Assembly: GCA_963764825.1 (NCBI GenBank)
Contig: CAVXUA010000004.1
Coordinates: 62,001-126,000 of the forward strand
Source of the DNA: JAZGGS01 sp963764825
GTDB lineage: Bacteria; Bacteroidota; Ignavibacteria; Ignavibacteriales; Ignavibacteriaceae
Length of the DNA: 64,000 bases
Direction: 5' to 3'
Position numbers and translations under genes: made by a program. The notes beneath the pieces were generated by a model, which saw nothing but the letters and a program-made list of their open reading frames with translations, was not told where the DNA came from and ran no database searches. Below are positions 9,467 to 19,579 of the stretch, piece by piece. Numbering within the stretch: the first letter of the stretch is position 1; every line of letters starts with the position of its first letter.

Positions 9467-10369
9467 TAGAGCACCTCATCCGATTTGTTTTTGCCTTTAT
9501 TAAGCCACATAACACCACCTAGTAAAGCATATAGGGCTATTGGAGGAACAAAGTAAGCAAATATTCCATGCTGAATAGATTCGGTAACGCCTGGTGCCGG
9601 AGCTTCGCCAAGAACTGGAAAGTCAAGCTTAGTAAAGTCCTGCCCAGCGAGATACAGCCACGATGTGCCCCCTACTTCATGTCTCACCAAGAACGTGATT
9701 GAAATATCTATCGGGTTGTTTTTTTATTCTAGCATGTGCAATTTCAATTAGCTCTTCCCTTTTACCATAGGTGAGGGCTTCCGTAGGGCATATTTCCACG
9801 CAAGCTGGAAGTTTACCTTCTTTTGTTCTATCAAAACAGAAATCACATTTCATTATGTTAGGTTCTAATGCTTTAGAATATTCAAATGCCGGAATCTGGA
9901 ATGGACAGGCAATCATGCAATATCTACAGCCAATGCATTTGCTGCTATCCCACGTTACCGCACCGTTTTCCTGTTTTGTAAAAGCACCAACTATGCAGGC
10001 GGATAGGCATGCTGGTTCATCACAATGCATACACTGAACTTTAACATCTGTTGGAAGTAATTGATTTTTGGGATTGCTATACTCATTAACTACCGTCAAT
10101 GCATATTCATCCGGTCTTCTTCTTTTATCAAATACTAAACGGTCGCTATAGGTCTTTAAAGAGTCAGTCTTCAAATTGTGAGCATCTTTGCAAGCCCATT
10201 CACAATTTCGGCAGCCAATACAAACCGTTGTATCAATAAGAACACCCATTCTATTTTCAGATAGTATATCAGGTGTGGCGGCTTTGGTTGGTGCAGATGA
10301 AATACTTGCGGCACTAGCTCCAATAAATGCAGCTGTTTTAAGAAAATTACGACGATTTTGAGAAGCCAT
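9466..10369 (-). CDS. HybA/DsrO-like Tat-exported 4Fe-4S electron-transfer subunit, frameshifted
   Basis: It starts with a twin-arginine signal (NRRNFLKTAAFIGASAAS). Cysteine clusters follow: CIGCRNCEWAC, CMHCDEPACLSAC, CIGCRYCMIAC and CDFC....CVEIC, the four 4Fe-4S sites of the HybA/DmsB/NrfC family. The main frame ends at 9677 after NHVLGET. Removing one base there gives GEHEVGGTSWLYL, the family's well-conserved C-terminal element, and leads into a C-terminal TM anchor (FAYFVPPIALYALLGGVMWL). The gene therefore runs to 9466. It opens the operon with a strong AGGAGGAG ribosome site. It would pass electrons between the NrfD-like subunit and the periplasmic 13-heme cytochrome. Confidence 0.9.
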
Positions 10370-10443
10370 TTTCTCCTCCTCAAATAAAAAATACTAAGAT
10401 TCTTATTGTAATTATTTTACATTAATATCATAGATTAAATACC

Positions 10444-10513
10444 GTACCAAAATCATTTATTAATGCAAATAATTGATATTGTACCAAAAGATGTATGCTT
10501 TCAATATTTGCAT
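10444..10513. promoter_or_regulatory. Candidate operator: paired direct and inverted repeats upstream of the redox operon
   Basis: The direct repeat GTACCAAAA occurs at 10444-10452 and 10481-10489. The inverted repeat ATGCAAATA (10463-10471) / TATTTGCAT (10505-10513) interleaves with it. The cluster lies 75-145 bases upstream of the first gene of the operon (start 10369) in the 370-base gap. The function as a regulator site is inferred only from position and repetition in AT-rich DNA. Confidence 0.4.
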
Positions 10514-10693
10514 ATAAGAACCATTAAAAATCTACAGCCAGAATTATTAGTTTTTTATTAGTAATGATAGGGAATTTTTGCTTCTTTTGCCACTATAGAG
10601 AATTATGTTTATTAACTATTATACTTGACAAGCAGTAATAATCAAAAAAAACACTGGAATAATTAGGGTAAAAAATGGAGAGGTTTTATAAAT

Positions 10694-10722
10694 GTGCCAG
10701 CCACCTTTAAGGTGACCGGCAC
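10694..10722. terminator. Hairpin downstream of the BNR-repeat T9SS protein gene
   Basis: On the minus strand GTGCCGGTCACCTT pairs with AAGGTGGCTGGCAC around a single A, 20 bases past the stop codon. The U-tract is weak (ATTTATAAAA). An identical hairpin lies at 14191-14219, also 20 bases past a stop. Confidence 0.6.
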
Positions 10723-10741
10723 TTAAACGATAATTGAATTC

Positions 10742-13700
10742 TTATTTCAGAATCATCATCTTCTTTACTGAGACAAAGTCTCCTGATTCCATTCTGTATA
10801 GATACATTCCGCTTGCAAAGTTCGTAGCATCAAAAGTAACTTCATAGCTTCCAGCTTTCTGAAGGCTGTTTACTATATTGGTTACTTTCTCACCAAGTAC
10901 ATTGTAAACTGAAATATTTACAAAGCCATCGGCAGGAACAGAGTAATTGATCTTTGTCGTTGGGTTGAATGGATTAGGATAGTTTTGAGAGAGGTCGTAG
11001 CTCACCGGTGTACCAATTTCAACCTCTTGCTCAAGCTGGTAATACTTGTAGGAACCGTCAAAGTCCATTTGTTTGATTCTGTAATTATAGATGCCTGATG
11101 CAAGACCAGCATCTGTAAATGAATAGACTTGTGGTTCTGTAGTAGTACCGTATCCGTTAACAAATCCAACCTTTTCCCAGCTTTGTTCTTCAGATATTCT
11201 TTCTACCTGGAAGCCAAGGTTGTTCAGCTCTGTTGCAGTTATCCAACTGAGAGTTACGTTGTTTCCGGTTACAGAAGCGGTAAAGCTTGCAAGTTCTACC
11301 GGAACCAACACGTGGCTGTTCCTCATAATAAAGGAACCGAAACCGCAAACATAAGCAGCAATGGTATCCTGGCTTGTTTGATCTAAGCCCAAACCATACA
11401 TTGTACCCATACTGGTATTTTCAAACTCCCAGGTTGCACCACCATCGTTTGTATAGAATGTACGTCCGGTGCTGCCTACAGTCATTCCATTCAATTCATT
11501 TGTAAATTCAATTTCATATAAAGTAGGAGATGTATTTCCTACATCAACCGTATCCCAGGTTACACCGGCATCGGTAGTTTTCCTAACTTTACCAGTTGAA
11601 CCGGAAAGGTATCCTACATTACTGTTAACCATATAGATCGAGCGTAATGTTGAGGTACCCACATTTGGTGTCAGGGTAGTAAAAGTAGTTCCACCGTCAG
11701 TGGTTGTCCGCGCATTACCACTCGCTCCAACAATATAACCTGTCAGAGCATCAAGGAAATGTGAGCCGTAAATTGTTCCGGTTATAGTAGTGGTAAGAGG
11801 TGTCCAGGTTGTTCCGCCATCGGTAGTTTTATAACCTAGACCGGATGCACCAAATACATAACCATTATTTTCATCAACAAAAGAGCAAGTTTCAAGATCT
11901 GATGTTAACATAGCAGCACGGGTAACAGGGAACCATGTTGCTCCACCATCAGTTGTTTTAGAAACATATGGTCTTCGCGAGCAGCATAACCAGTAAGTGT
12001 GTCAACCATGCTTAGTTTATTAAAATCAAGATCAAGCAGAATCCAGAATTGTAGAAATTGCCCAGGTTTCTCCACCATCGGTAGAATACATTGACCTTGG
12101 TCGAAGGATGTTGTTAGAGTAGCAGCACCAACGCCAATTACCCTGCCGGTTACACCTTGTGCCCAAATATCATAATTGCTTCCACCTTTAAGATATGTTG
12201 TATAGGCATGTTGTTGCGTCAGGAGGTGTAGGTGTAACTTCATTTATCAAACCTCTATGCACCAACAGTTACAAAATTATCTGTCTGCCAAGAAATCAGT
12301 TGAGTAATAAGTGCCTGTCCACGCTTGTGCACCGAGAAAATCAACCGGGCTCCAGGTGGTACCCATATCAGTTGTAGCGAAAATATTAAATGCATCTCCG
12401 GTTACAAAAACCTGATCAACAGCTGATGGAGCTCCTACCTGTATATTATCAAGATAAAGATTATTCCCGTAATCAGTAACTCCGTCAAATCTAAGCATAT
12501 TTGTACCTGCCGGTAGAACATAAGTTTTTGTTCCCCATTCACTTGCTAGTGGTACGAAACTCGCGGATGTATTAGCTGCAGTTTGTAAACTATCACCGCA
12601 TCTTACACTAATTAGTGTTGTCCAGGATGAACCGCTATCTGTCGAATACCAATAAGCAATGAATCATCCGCTGGAGATGTATAATTCGCGTAGGCATGGT
12701 CGAACTTCAGAGAATCACCTGCTGAAGTAGGAGCGAAATGTTAATGTAGTTAATATTCCCGTACCTGAGGATATACCGTAGAAATAAGCCCTGACAGAAG
12801 CCAATCCGGTACCGTAGCCACTGGCAGCTGTTGATCTATCCCAGATTGTAATGGTACCTGTTTCAGTCCAGCCAGTTGGTGGGAAAAGTAGCAAGTTCGA
12901 AATCTTCAAATAATAAAGATTCTGTGACATTGTATGACATAATATCAATATCATATTGTCGTTGAAGTAGTAGGACTTGCAGCAGTAACAGTCCAGGTTA
13001 ATCCTCCATCAGTTGTGTAAGCTGGATTATCACCTGAGCCACATACCCAGCCATTCATAGGATCTGTAAATTCCATGTCATAAAGTGTTCCGCCTGTCCA
13101 GTACTTACTGTAGTCCAGGTAGCACCTCCGTCTGTAGACCTACGGAAGTTTCCGGAAGTAGAAGAGAAATAAAGAGTATCTTCATCAACTGCATAAATTC
13201 TCATAGGTTGTTGCAGGAATAATTATCGGTCCGGTCCAGGTTAATCCAGCATCTGTAGTCTTCCACATATCCACAGTAGTGGTTCCAGCAGCGTAGCCTA
13301 CAGTGGCATTTAGGAAAAATACATCGTAAAAATCTTGAAGTACTCGACGGTAGTGGGTCAAGTGAAGTCCAGGTTGCGCCACCATCTGTAGTTCTCACAA
13401 TATTATCGCCGCCACCGACTGCCACACCTGTATTCATATCGAAAAAGTGGGCATCATACAGCATAATAATTGCTGCCAGTAGTTCCACCACCGTTTATCC
13501 ATTTGTTAACAATCCAGGTTGCACCGCCGTCGGTAGTCTTCAATAAATGTACCGCCTTGACCCACGGCGTACCAGTTGGTTGCATCCCACATTTTAACCC
13601 ATCTAAGAGTAGTTGCCCTGCGGTGTTTGATGCAGCCATTCCCAGTTTGAACCGTAAATCGGTTGCCCATCTTCAAAAATGCTTTGTGGAGTACCTTGAG

Positions 13701-13815
13701 TAAAAGATGGGTTTCTAAATGATTGTTCTTCTGCACCCTCATCCTCCTGGGCGAAACTTGACATAAAGCCCAGAATTAGAAAAGAGAGAAGAAATGAAAG
13801 TAATTTTTTGTTCAT
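10742..13815 (-). CDS. T9SS-exported BNR/Ycf48-like repeat protein with type A sorting domain, heavily frameshifted
   Basis: Start ATG 13815 follows TTGGAG and opens a signal peptide (KKLLSFLLSFLILGFMSS then FAQ). The body is scattered over several frames but carries the same repeat throughout: TTDGGTTWTPL, TTDGGTTFTTL, TTDAGVTWDTV, TNDGGATWEF, TTDMGTTWSPV, TTDAGLTWTGP, TTDGGATWTSL and TTDGGATWIV. These are Ycf48/BNR-type beta-propeller blades. The C-terminus is intact: a fibronectin-like segment, then NYPNPFNPTTKINYSVP, NISVYNVLGEKV and FVSVKKMMILK, the T9SS type A sorting signal. Full length is about 1,020 codons. Role: secreted or surface-attached; function unknown. Frame breaks are concentrated between 11.9 and 13.7 kb, a repetitive stretch where assembly error is likely, though decay cannot be excluded. 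Confidence 0.75.
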
Positions 13816-13827
13816 AGCAATCTCCAA

Positions 13828-14190
13828 GTTTAGTTTATGATATTGGAATTGACCTTATTATTAACAATAAAGTTTATTATTTATATTAAAAACGATTAGT
13901 AAAACTTGAGCCCTCATATTACGGTACACAACTGTAATACTTAGTAAATAATTTAACTAATATTTTTTTCAGATACACTTAGCAATTAGCATCGATTAGC
14001 AATAAGCAATTAGGGTTGCAACAAACAAAACAATATTGTCCTATTTTTAAAATGATAAGGAATCTTTGATTTTTTGAAATAAAAGCATAGTTTTTATCCA
14101 GCCATGCGTAATGCGGTAATACTGAAGCAGAAGAATTGTGAATATAAAAATAATTTCTTTTTATAATGATTTCGGAAAGATTTTATAGAT
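13828..14190. other. Intergenic region between two T9SS protein genes
   Basis: This 363-base AT-rich stretch upstream of the BNR-repeat gene presumably carries its promoter. It contains short near-repeats of AGCAATTAG at about 13981-14011 (agcaattagc, gattagcaat, aagcaattag). No coding potential or clear RNA structure is visible before the hairpin at 14191. Confidence 0.5.
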
Positions 14191-14353
14191 GTGCCAGCCA
14201 CCTTTAAGGTGACCGGCACTTAAGCGATAATTGAATTCTTATTTCAGAATCATCATCTTCTTAACTGAGACAAAGTCTCCTGATTCCATTCTGTATATAT
14301 ACATTCCGCTTGCAAAGTTCGTAGCATCAAAAGTTACTTCATAATTTCCAGCT
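14180..14353. repeat. Direct repeat of 10683-10856: hairpin plus T9SS sorting-domain 3' end
   Basis: About 174 bases match the segment at 10683-10856 with only about seven differences by eye. The repeat covers the 3' flank, the hairpin, the stop codon and the last 35-40 codons (FDATNFASGMY, RMESGDFVSVKKMMILK). Beyond position 14353 the two genes are similar at protein level only. This suggests recent recombination or gene conversion between neighbouring secreted-protein genes. Confidence 0.8.
14191..14219. terminator. Hairpin downstream of the arylsulfotransferase-like gene
   Basis: Same sequence as the hairpin at 10694-10722 (GTGCC...GGCAC with a CACCTT/AAGGTG core), 20 bases past the stop at 14239. 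It is part of a larger duplicated 3' segment. Confidence 0.6.
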
Positions 14354-16412
14354 TTTACGTTGGTATTTAATAAGTTTAGCTACTTTTTCACCCAGTACAT
14401 TATATACAGATATATTAACAAATCCATCTAGCGGAACTGAGTAGCTTATCTTTGTTGTTGGGTTAAAGGGATTTGGATAGTTTTGCTCAAGCAGAAAATT
14501 ATCAACAGAGGTTTCTACATCGATTCCCAGATATATCGAATCAGTAATTCCAACTATGTCCAGTATCTGTGCAATCCTGCTTGTATCTGTATCTGATCTT
14601 ATATGTAAAGTATCCCTGAAAAATCCATCTTCAACCGGTTTAAATTTTATTTCTATCTGTTCAGTGCCAAATGGTGAAATTGCAAACGGTACAGGATGGA
14701 CGATAACATAAGAATCTTCTGTATTATAAAACCCTGTAATAGTTATCTCTTCACTGGAATTACTCTATTATACTAATAAAGATTGATGAAGAATCACCAA
14801 CTGATACAGGACTGAAAAAAACTGAGTCCGGGTTAGTTACAAAGAGGTTTGTTCTCCAGGGAAATTTGAAACGCACGGTAAGTAAGAAACGAATCGGCTA
14901 ATGCCATATCTAAAGAAATTGAACCACCAGGATTTACTTCTGTTAATGTTTTACTTTCAATTAAACCCCAGCCAATAAGTGAATTATTATCTTCCAATCG
15001 TTGCGAACTTCCCATTGCCGGAGAATAAAACGCTGGCGTATAATTATAATCCCAAACAAGCTCTACGCTCATATTCATTTCATCAATTTGATATTCCAGA
15101 CTTCTTGAAAATTGAGGATTGTGCAAATTTCCATTATCAAATAAAGTAATGTTACCATTCGAGAGTTCTCTTATATCGTGCTGATGTGAAAAAGTGATTG
15201 GATCATTAAAAACTGAAAATCATTATTCCTCGCGTTAAGACCTCCAAGTCTCCAGATTATTTCACCTGTTTGCCTGTTAATTTTCGTGATTTCATCTAAA
15301 TGCCTGGATGAAATTAAAATATTCCCATCACTACTAATCTCAATTGCATTACCATGTACATAATCAATAGTATGTGCCGTGAGATCAATATCTTCCGTAG
15401 CATCAGTTATTTGAAAATGATCCCAGCTTCTCCATTGAAATATTACATTTTTATTTTCATCAAGTTCCTGTATAATCAAACCAATAACTATGGCAGTGGA
15501 ATCTCCTCCCTGGACAATGGTATCCATTCTTACCGGCTGCCAATCATAAGACATAAGGAATGAATGCCCGTCCGGAGAAAGAAGAAATTCGTGATCATCA
15601 GTTGGATAACCATTCCCACAAGAGAAGGAATCAATTACAGCGTAAGCAGAATCTAATTCAAAAAACTTAAATGAACCATAGATCATAATATGTTAATGAG
15701 CCGTTATGTTGAACTTTAAAATCAGCTGTGAATCGTGGAACTCTTAAATAATAAACAGGCACTCCGTTGTTATCCAGAATCAACAAATAACTGAATGGCA
15801 CAGTGGGATACAATGAATATGGAGCCATAAAAATGAATCCGGGCGAAGGATTATCGAATTAGTAATTATAATCCCAGGAAAATCCTCCGGTAAATTATCA
15901 TAACCCGAAAGAATTTCAGAATCTGTTTTAACATTTACTTCATGTATTATTTTTCTACTATGTTCAAATCTATCTATTATATGCGAAGAATTTTCATCGA
16001 TTATTTTATCACTTATTTTGAATGAAAACTGTATTGAAGGTAACTCTCTTCCCTCTCTCGTTTTTACTTTACTTAAGAACTTTAGATCAACTTTTTCACC
16101 AAGCTCAAAGGGAATTGCAGGTTTAAATGTTAATGTCTTGAAATCCCCCGCAAGAATAATCTCTCCATTATGTTTTCCACTTTTTGAACCTTCTACAATA
16201 AATTCCAGTTTATCCAAAGTAGATTCATCAATCAAACCTCCATCTCTTATGATGATATTAGTTTCCGGTCTATTTAGTGAGGAGTTGGGAATCGGGGATA
16301 TGAATTGATATTCATCTACGGAAGTGATTTGTGAATAGCAGTAATTAGAATAGTTGGTAAAGAAATAAAATAGAATTGCCAAAGAAACAATTTTATGTTT
16401 CAAACCACTCAT
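14239..16412 (-). CDS. Arylsulfotransferase (ASST)-like secreted protein with T9SS sorting domain, frameshifted
   Basis: The N-terminal piece has a signal peptide (IVSLAILFYFFTNYSN) and an Ig-like region (ISPIPNSSLNRPETNIIIRDG). The centre contains YDWQPVRMDTIVQGGDST, QWRSWDHFQITDA, HGNAIEISSDGNILISSRH and NRQTGEIIWRLGG, a pattern characteristic of the arylsulfotransferase / Arylsulfotran_2 beta-propeller family. Then come NPQFSRSLEYQID and VWDYNY. The C-terminal region reads NYPNPFNPTTKISYSVP and ends VKKMMILK, a T9SS sorting signal. Frame breaks lie near 15780, 15190, 15130, 14766 and 14360. The catalytic histidines of true ASST enzymes cannot be verified, so sulfotransferase activity is not claimed. 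About 724 codons; the start overlaps no neighbour, and HtpX lies upstream. Confidence 0.75.
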
Positions 16413-16420
16413 TCATTTTC

Positions 16421-17636
16421 CTAATTCTTTACACTATGCTCTTTACCGCAGCGAGGACAAAATAAAGAGTTCTTTTTAAATTCGGGTGGAATCTTAATTT
16501 TTAATCCGCAGGTGCAATTGATAAAAGAATACTTATTTACTTTCATCATAATATCTCCCATATCCCTTTGAGTTTGTTTTTTATTCAAACCAACTAAAGG
16601 AATTACACCAGCTTCTCTTAATTTTATAGGTGAAGAATCTGTTAAAGCGGTTACCGGAATAATATTTTGTTTACTTCCTTTTACAGTATTAAAAGCATTT
16701 TGATAATCAACAAAATTAGCCCCGTGACCAATACCTCTTAATATTCTAACTCTTTCAGAAATAGGCGGATGAGTGCTGGATAGATCAGAAAGTTTCCTGC
16801 CCTTTTTCTTTTAAAGGATTAGCAATGTACATTGGAGCTGTAACTTTATTCGCAGACTTAAGCTCCTGCGTGGAGTTAGAAATTTTTTCCAACGCTGATG
16901 CAAGTCCTTCAGGATATCGTGTAAATCTAACTGCGGAAGCATCTGCCAGGTATTCTCTTTTCCTGGAAATTGCAAAGTAAAGAAGTTGCGCCATAATGGG
17001 TCCTAAAATGGCAAAAGCAATTGCAACAATCATAATTATTAATTGTGCCTGCCCGCTGCTCTTTGAAGATTTTGAACTGTATCTTCCACCTCCAAGCCAG
17101 AAACTTCTTAAAAACAATTGGGAGATTAGAACTATAGTTCCAAGCATCATTCCAGCAATTGTCATAAATAATACATCGCGATTTACGATGTGCGACATTT
17201 CGTGCGCAACGACTCCTTGTAACTCATCCCTGTTTAGCCGTGCAAGTAAGCCTGCAGTAACGGCGATTGCTGTTTTTTCAGGTTTAACTCCTGTAGCAAA
17301 AGCATTTGGTGCAGCACTGTTAATAATATAGACTTTAGGCATATGAGGGAAGTTTGAGGCAATCTTCATCTCTTCAACAATATTAAACAACTGCGGATGA
17401 ACATCACTTGTAACTTCCTTGGCACCACTTACAGCAAGCAAAATTTTACTGCCGCTTGTGTAGCTTACCAGTGAAAGGATTCCCCAGATTAAAAGAGCAA
17501 TTACAACTCCAAACACACCTCCCTCATCAGGAGAATATACACTCCCAACTAAATAGCCAAGGAGCAATAAAACTAAGCCCATCGTTATAAATAGAGAAAC
17601 AGACTTACGCTTATTTGCGCGGATTAATTCCCACAT
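16421..17636 (-). CDS. htpX: M48 family zinc metalloprotease (HtpX-like) with C-terminal zinc ribbon, frameshifted
   Basis: Two N-terminal TM helices (SLFITMGLVLLLLGYLVG and VIALLIWGILSLVSY) are followed by AVTAGLLARLNRDELQGVV, the zinc site VAHEMSHIVNRD, two more TM helices and REYLADASAVRFT with the third zinc ligand. The frame breaks near 16790 and continues as LSDLSSTHPPISERVRIL, the usual end of HtpX. It then extends about 90 residues to a C-terminal FINCTCGLKIKIP and FCPRCGKEH, a four-cysteine zinc ribbon not found in classic HtpX. Stop at 16421. HtpX degrades misfolded inner-membrane proteins. Neighbour lemA starts upstream on the same strand, the common LemA-HtpX pairing. Confidence 0.88.
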
Positions 17637-17670
17637 CTTTTAATTGCTCTCAATTTCAAATAATATTTTA

Positions 17671-18234
17671 TCAGTTTTTTCCGAAGCCAACTTTTGGAAC
17701 TTCTCTCTCTTTTTCATCCTCAATTTCGAAGAATTCTTCCTCAATGAACTTGAACATTCCGGCTATTATGTTGGAAGGAAACATCTGAATTTTATTATTA
17801 TAAAAGAGCACCTGGTCGTTGTAACTCTGACGGGAAAAAGAAATTTTATTTTCTGTTGATGTAAGTTCTTCCTGAAGTGAAAGAAAATTCTGGTTTGCTT
17901 TCAGGTCAGGATAGTTTTCAACCACAAGATTAAATTTGCCTAAAGCCTGGGTGAGTTCACCTTCAGCCTTCGCTTTATCGCCAATACCTTCGGCTGTTAC
18001 TGCCTGGCTGCGTGCCTTGGTAATGTTTTCCAGCGTATCTCTTTCGTGATCCATATAGCCCTTTACCGTTTCAATTAGATTTGGTATAAGGTCGTGCCGC
18101 CGTTTAAGTTGTACATCTATTTGAGACCAAGCATTTTTAACCTGGTTTCTTAATTTAATAAGCGAGTTGTATATAGAAACTACAAACAGAACAACAGCTG
18201 CTACTAATGCAAGAACAATTATCACTGCAGTCAT
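17671..18234 (-). CDS. lemA: LemA family protein
   Basis: 187 residues: one N-terminal TM helix (VIIVLALVAAVVLFVVSIYN), then the family hallmarks NSLIKLRNQVKNAWSQIDVQ, LKRRHDLIPNLIETVKGY and YPDLKANQNFLSLQEELT, and SRQSYNDQVLFYNNKIQMFP near the end. Length is typical. The function is poorly known; LemA commonly pairs with HtpX or TPM-domain genes and has been linked to membrane stress. It lies 34 bases upstream of htpX and 13 bases after the zinc-ribbon gene, so the three look like one operon. Confidence 0.95.
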   Translation of the reverse strand: MTAVIIVLALVAAVVLFVVSIYNSLIKLRNQVKNAWSQIDVQLKRRHDLIPNLIETVKGYMDHERDTLENITKARSQAVTAEGIGDKAKAEGELTQALGKFNLVVENYPDLKANQNFLSLQEELTSTENKISFSRQSYNDQVLFYNNKIQMFPSNIIAGMFKFIEEEFFEIEDEKEREVPKVGFGKN

Positions 18235-18247
18235 TTATTTCTCCACT

Positions 18248-18643
18248 TTAATTTGATGATAAATTATTTTCAAACATTTCTTTTAAAAGATTAAGCACTT
18301 TATTTTCTTCATCTGCCCCAAGTTCAAGTACAGTTTTCAGTTCTCCTTTATCAAACCACAAACCATGCCCTTTTACACATCTGTCTATCAGCACATCTTT
18401 GTTTTCGCCAACATGTACCTTTTCCATTTTCTTATTGCAAATTGGACAATGGTAGGGTTTTTCTGGATGAGAAGAATCCGTTGTTAGAGAACTTAAAAGT
18501 TTTTCTCTTTCTTCAATATTCTCTAAAAGAAGTTCCAGCTCACCACTGTCCAGCCAAATACCATTGCATCCAGTGCAAAAATCTATCTCAACTTCACTGA
18601 GTTCTAATATTACCATCGATTCTTTACAAACAGGACAAATCAT
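18248..18643 (-). CDS. Tandem zinc-ribbon (zf-TFIIB type) protein
   Basis: 131 residues with two copies of the zf-TFIIB module. The first is MICPVCKESM with FCTGCNGIWLDSGELELLL; the second is YHCPICNKKM with DRCVKGHGLWFDKGELKTVL, in which one Cys is replaced by a KGH arrangement. Small cytoplasmic proteins of this type are presumed zinc-binding nucleic-acid or protein-interaction modules; no specific role is known. It lies between the DUF3078 protein and lemA with spacings of 13 bases each, so it is co-transcribed. Confidence 0.85.
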   Translation of the reverse strand: MICPVCKESMVILELSEVEIDFCTGCNGIWLDSGELELLLENIEEREKLLSSLTTDSSHPEKPYHCPICNKKMEKVHVGENKDVLIDRCVKGHGLWFDKGELKTVLELGADEENKVLNLLKEMFENNLSSN

Positions 18644-18656
18644 TTATTTTTATCTG

Positions 18657-19511
18657 CTAAAAAAGTGTGTATGAAATTCCCAGCTGAAGAGCTTCTTTAA
18701 GCTGAGTTTTTAATGATTCATTGACATCGTAAATTACTAAAACATTTAAGTTTACGCTAACATAATCATTTACTTTTGCAGTAATAAGATTATCCCATCT
18801 AACATCCCAAACACTCAGATCTTCAAATTTACCAAATAATCTTAAGTAGGAATAGAAGTTCATGTTTTCTAAAAAATCAATAGTATATTCTGTTACAGAT
18901 TCAATACCAGTTTCGTTTCTGAATTTTTCAATTTCATTAAGAGTTTCCGGATCATCAGAATAAGTTGCAGCAAATTGATCTGCCCAGGTTTGTTTCATTC
19001 CCACACCCAAACGGGTTGAAAAATTAGGTAATTGATCATAAACAAAACCAACTGCTTCTGTAAGGTTAAACGGATCCAAAAAATCTACAATCTGTACTTC
19101 GGGTGTAACTTCGTAATCAAATCCTTTGCTTACAGGTGTGCGAGCAGTAATTCCTGCATAAGGGCTTACTGCCCAACCTACATTATGAATTAAAGTGCTT
19201 TCAAAAAATATTTCATTATCATTTGTTCGATAATTTTGGTCACCGAATTTCGTACGTCCGTAAGCAAATTTTAATGAATTTTTCCATCTCCAGGGATCAC
19301 CAATATAATCCAATCCAAACAATGTGAAAAAAGTATATGCCAATGTATTTTCACCACCCTGGCTCCAATTTGAAAAAGCTACCTGGGATAAATTTATACC
19401 AACAATACCTTTGGGTGTCCAAAGTGTATCTTTTTTTTCCTCGCCTTCCCCCTCTGCAAATATGAATTGGGTAGCAAACAACAACAAAAAAATAAACGTA
19501 ATATTTCTCAT
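18657..19511 (-). CDS. DUF3078 family outer-membrane protein
   Basis: 284 residues with a signal peptide (ITFIFLLLFATQFIFAEG). The motif GINLSQVAFSNWSQGGENTLAY is the hallmark of DUF3078 proteins of Bacteroidota. Alternating beta-strand patterns and a terminal aromatic residue (LGISYTLF) fit an outer-membrane barrel. No function is established. It heads the run DUF3078, zinc ribbon, lemA, htpX on the minus strand. Confidence 0.85.
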   Translation of the reverse strand: MRNITFIFLLLFATQFIFAEGEGEEKKDTLWTPKGIVGINLSQVAFSNWSQGGENTLAYTFFTLFGLDYIGDPWRWKNSLKFAYGRTKFGDQNYRTNDNEIFFESTLIHNVGWAVSPYAGITARTPVSKGFDYEVTPEVQIVDFLDPFNLTEAVGFVYDQLPNFSTRLGVGMKQTWADQFAATYSDDPETLNEIEKFRNETGIESVTEYTIDFLENMNFYSYLRLFGKFEDLSVWDVRWDNLITAKVNDYVSVNLNVLVIYDVNESLKTQLKEALQLGISYTLF

Positions 19512-19579
19512 ATTTTCCTCATTAATTAAATAGATTTTTATTAGAAAAGTGATTTAACCAGCTTTATGAATTATTCTGA

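Noticed and set aside
13200..13830. Several overlapping plus- and minus-strand ORFs of 60-100 codons read as separate small proteins
   Set aside because: They are frame fragments of one repeat-rich secreted protein (TTDGG-TW blades in different frames) or antisense shadows.
13981..14015. CRISPR-like or short tandem repeat array (AGCAATTAG units)
   Set aside because: Units are irregular, very short and few; no spacers or cas genes.
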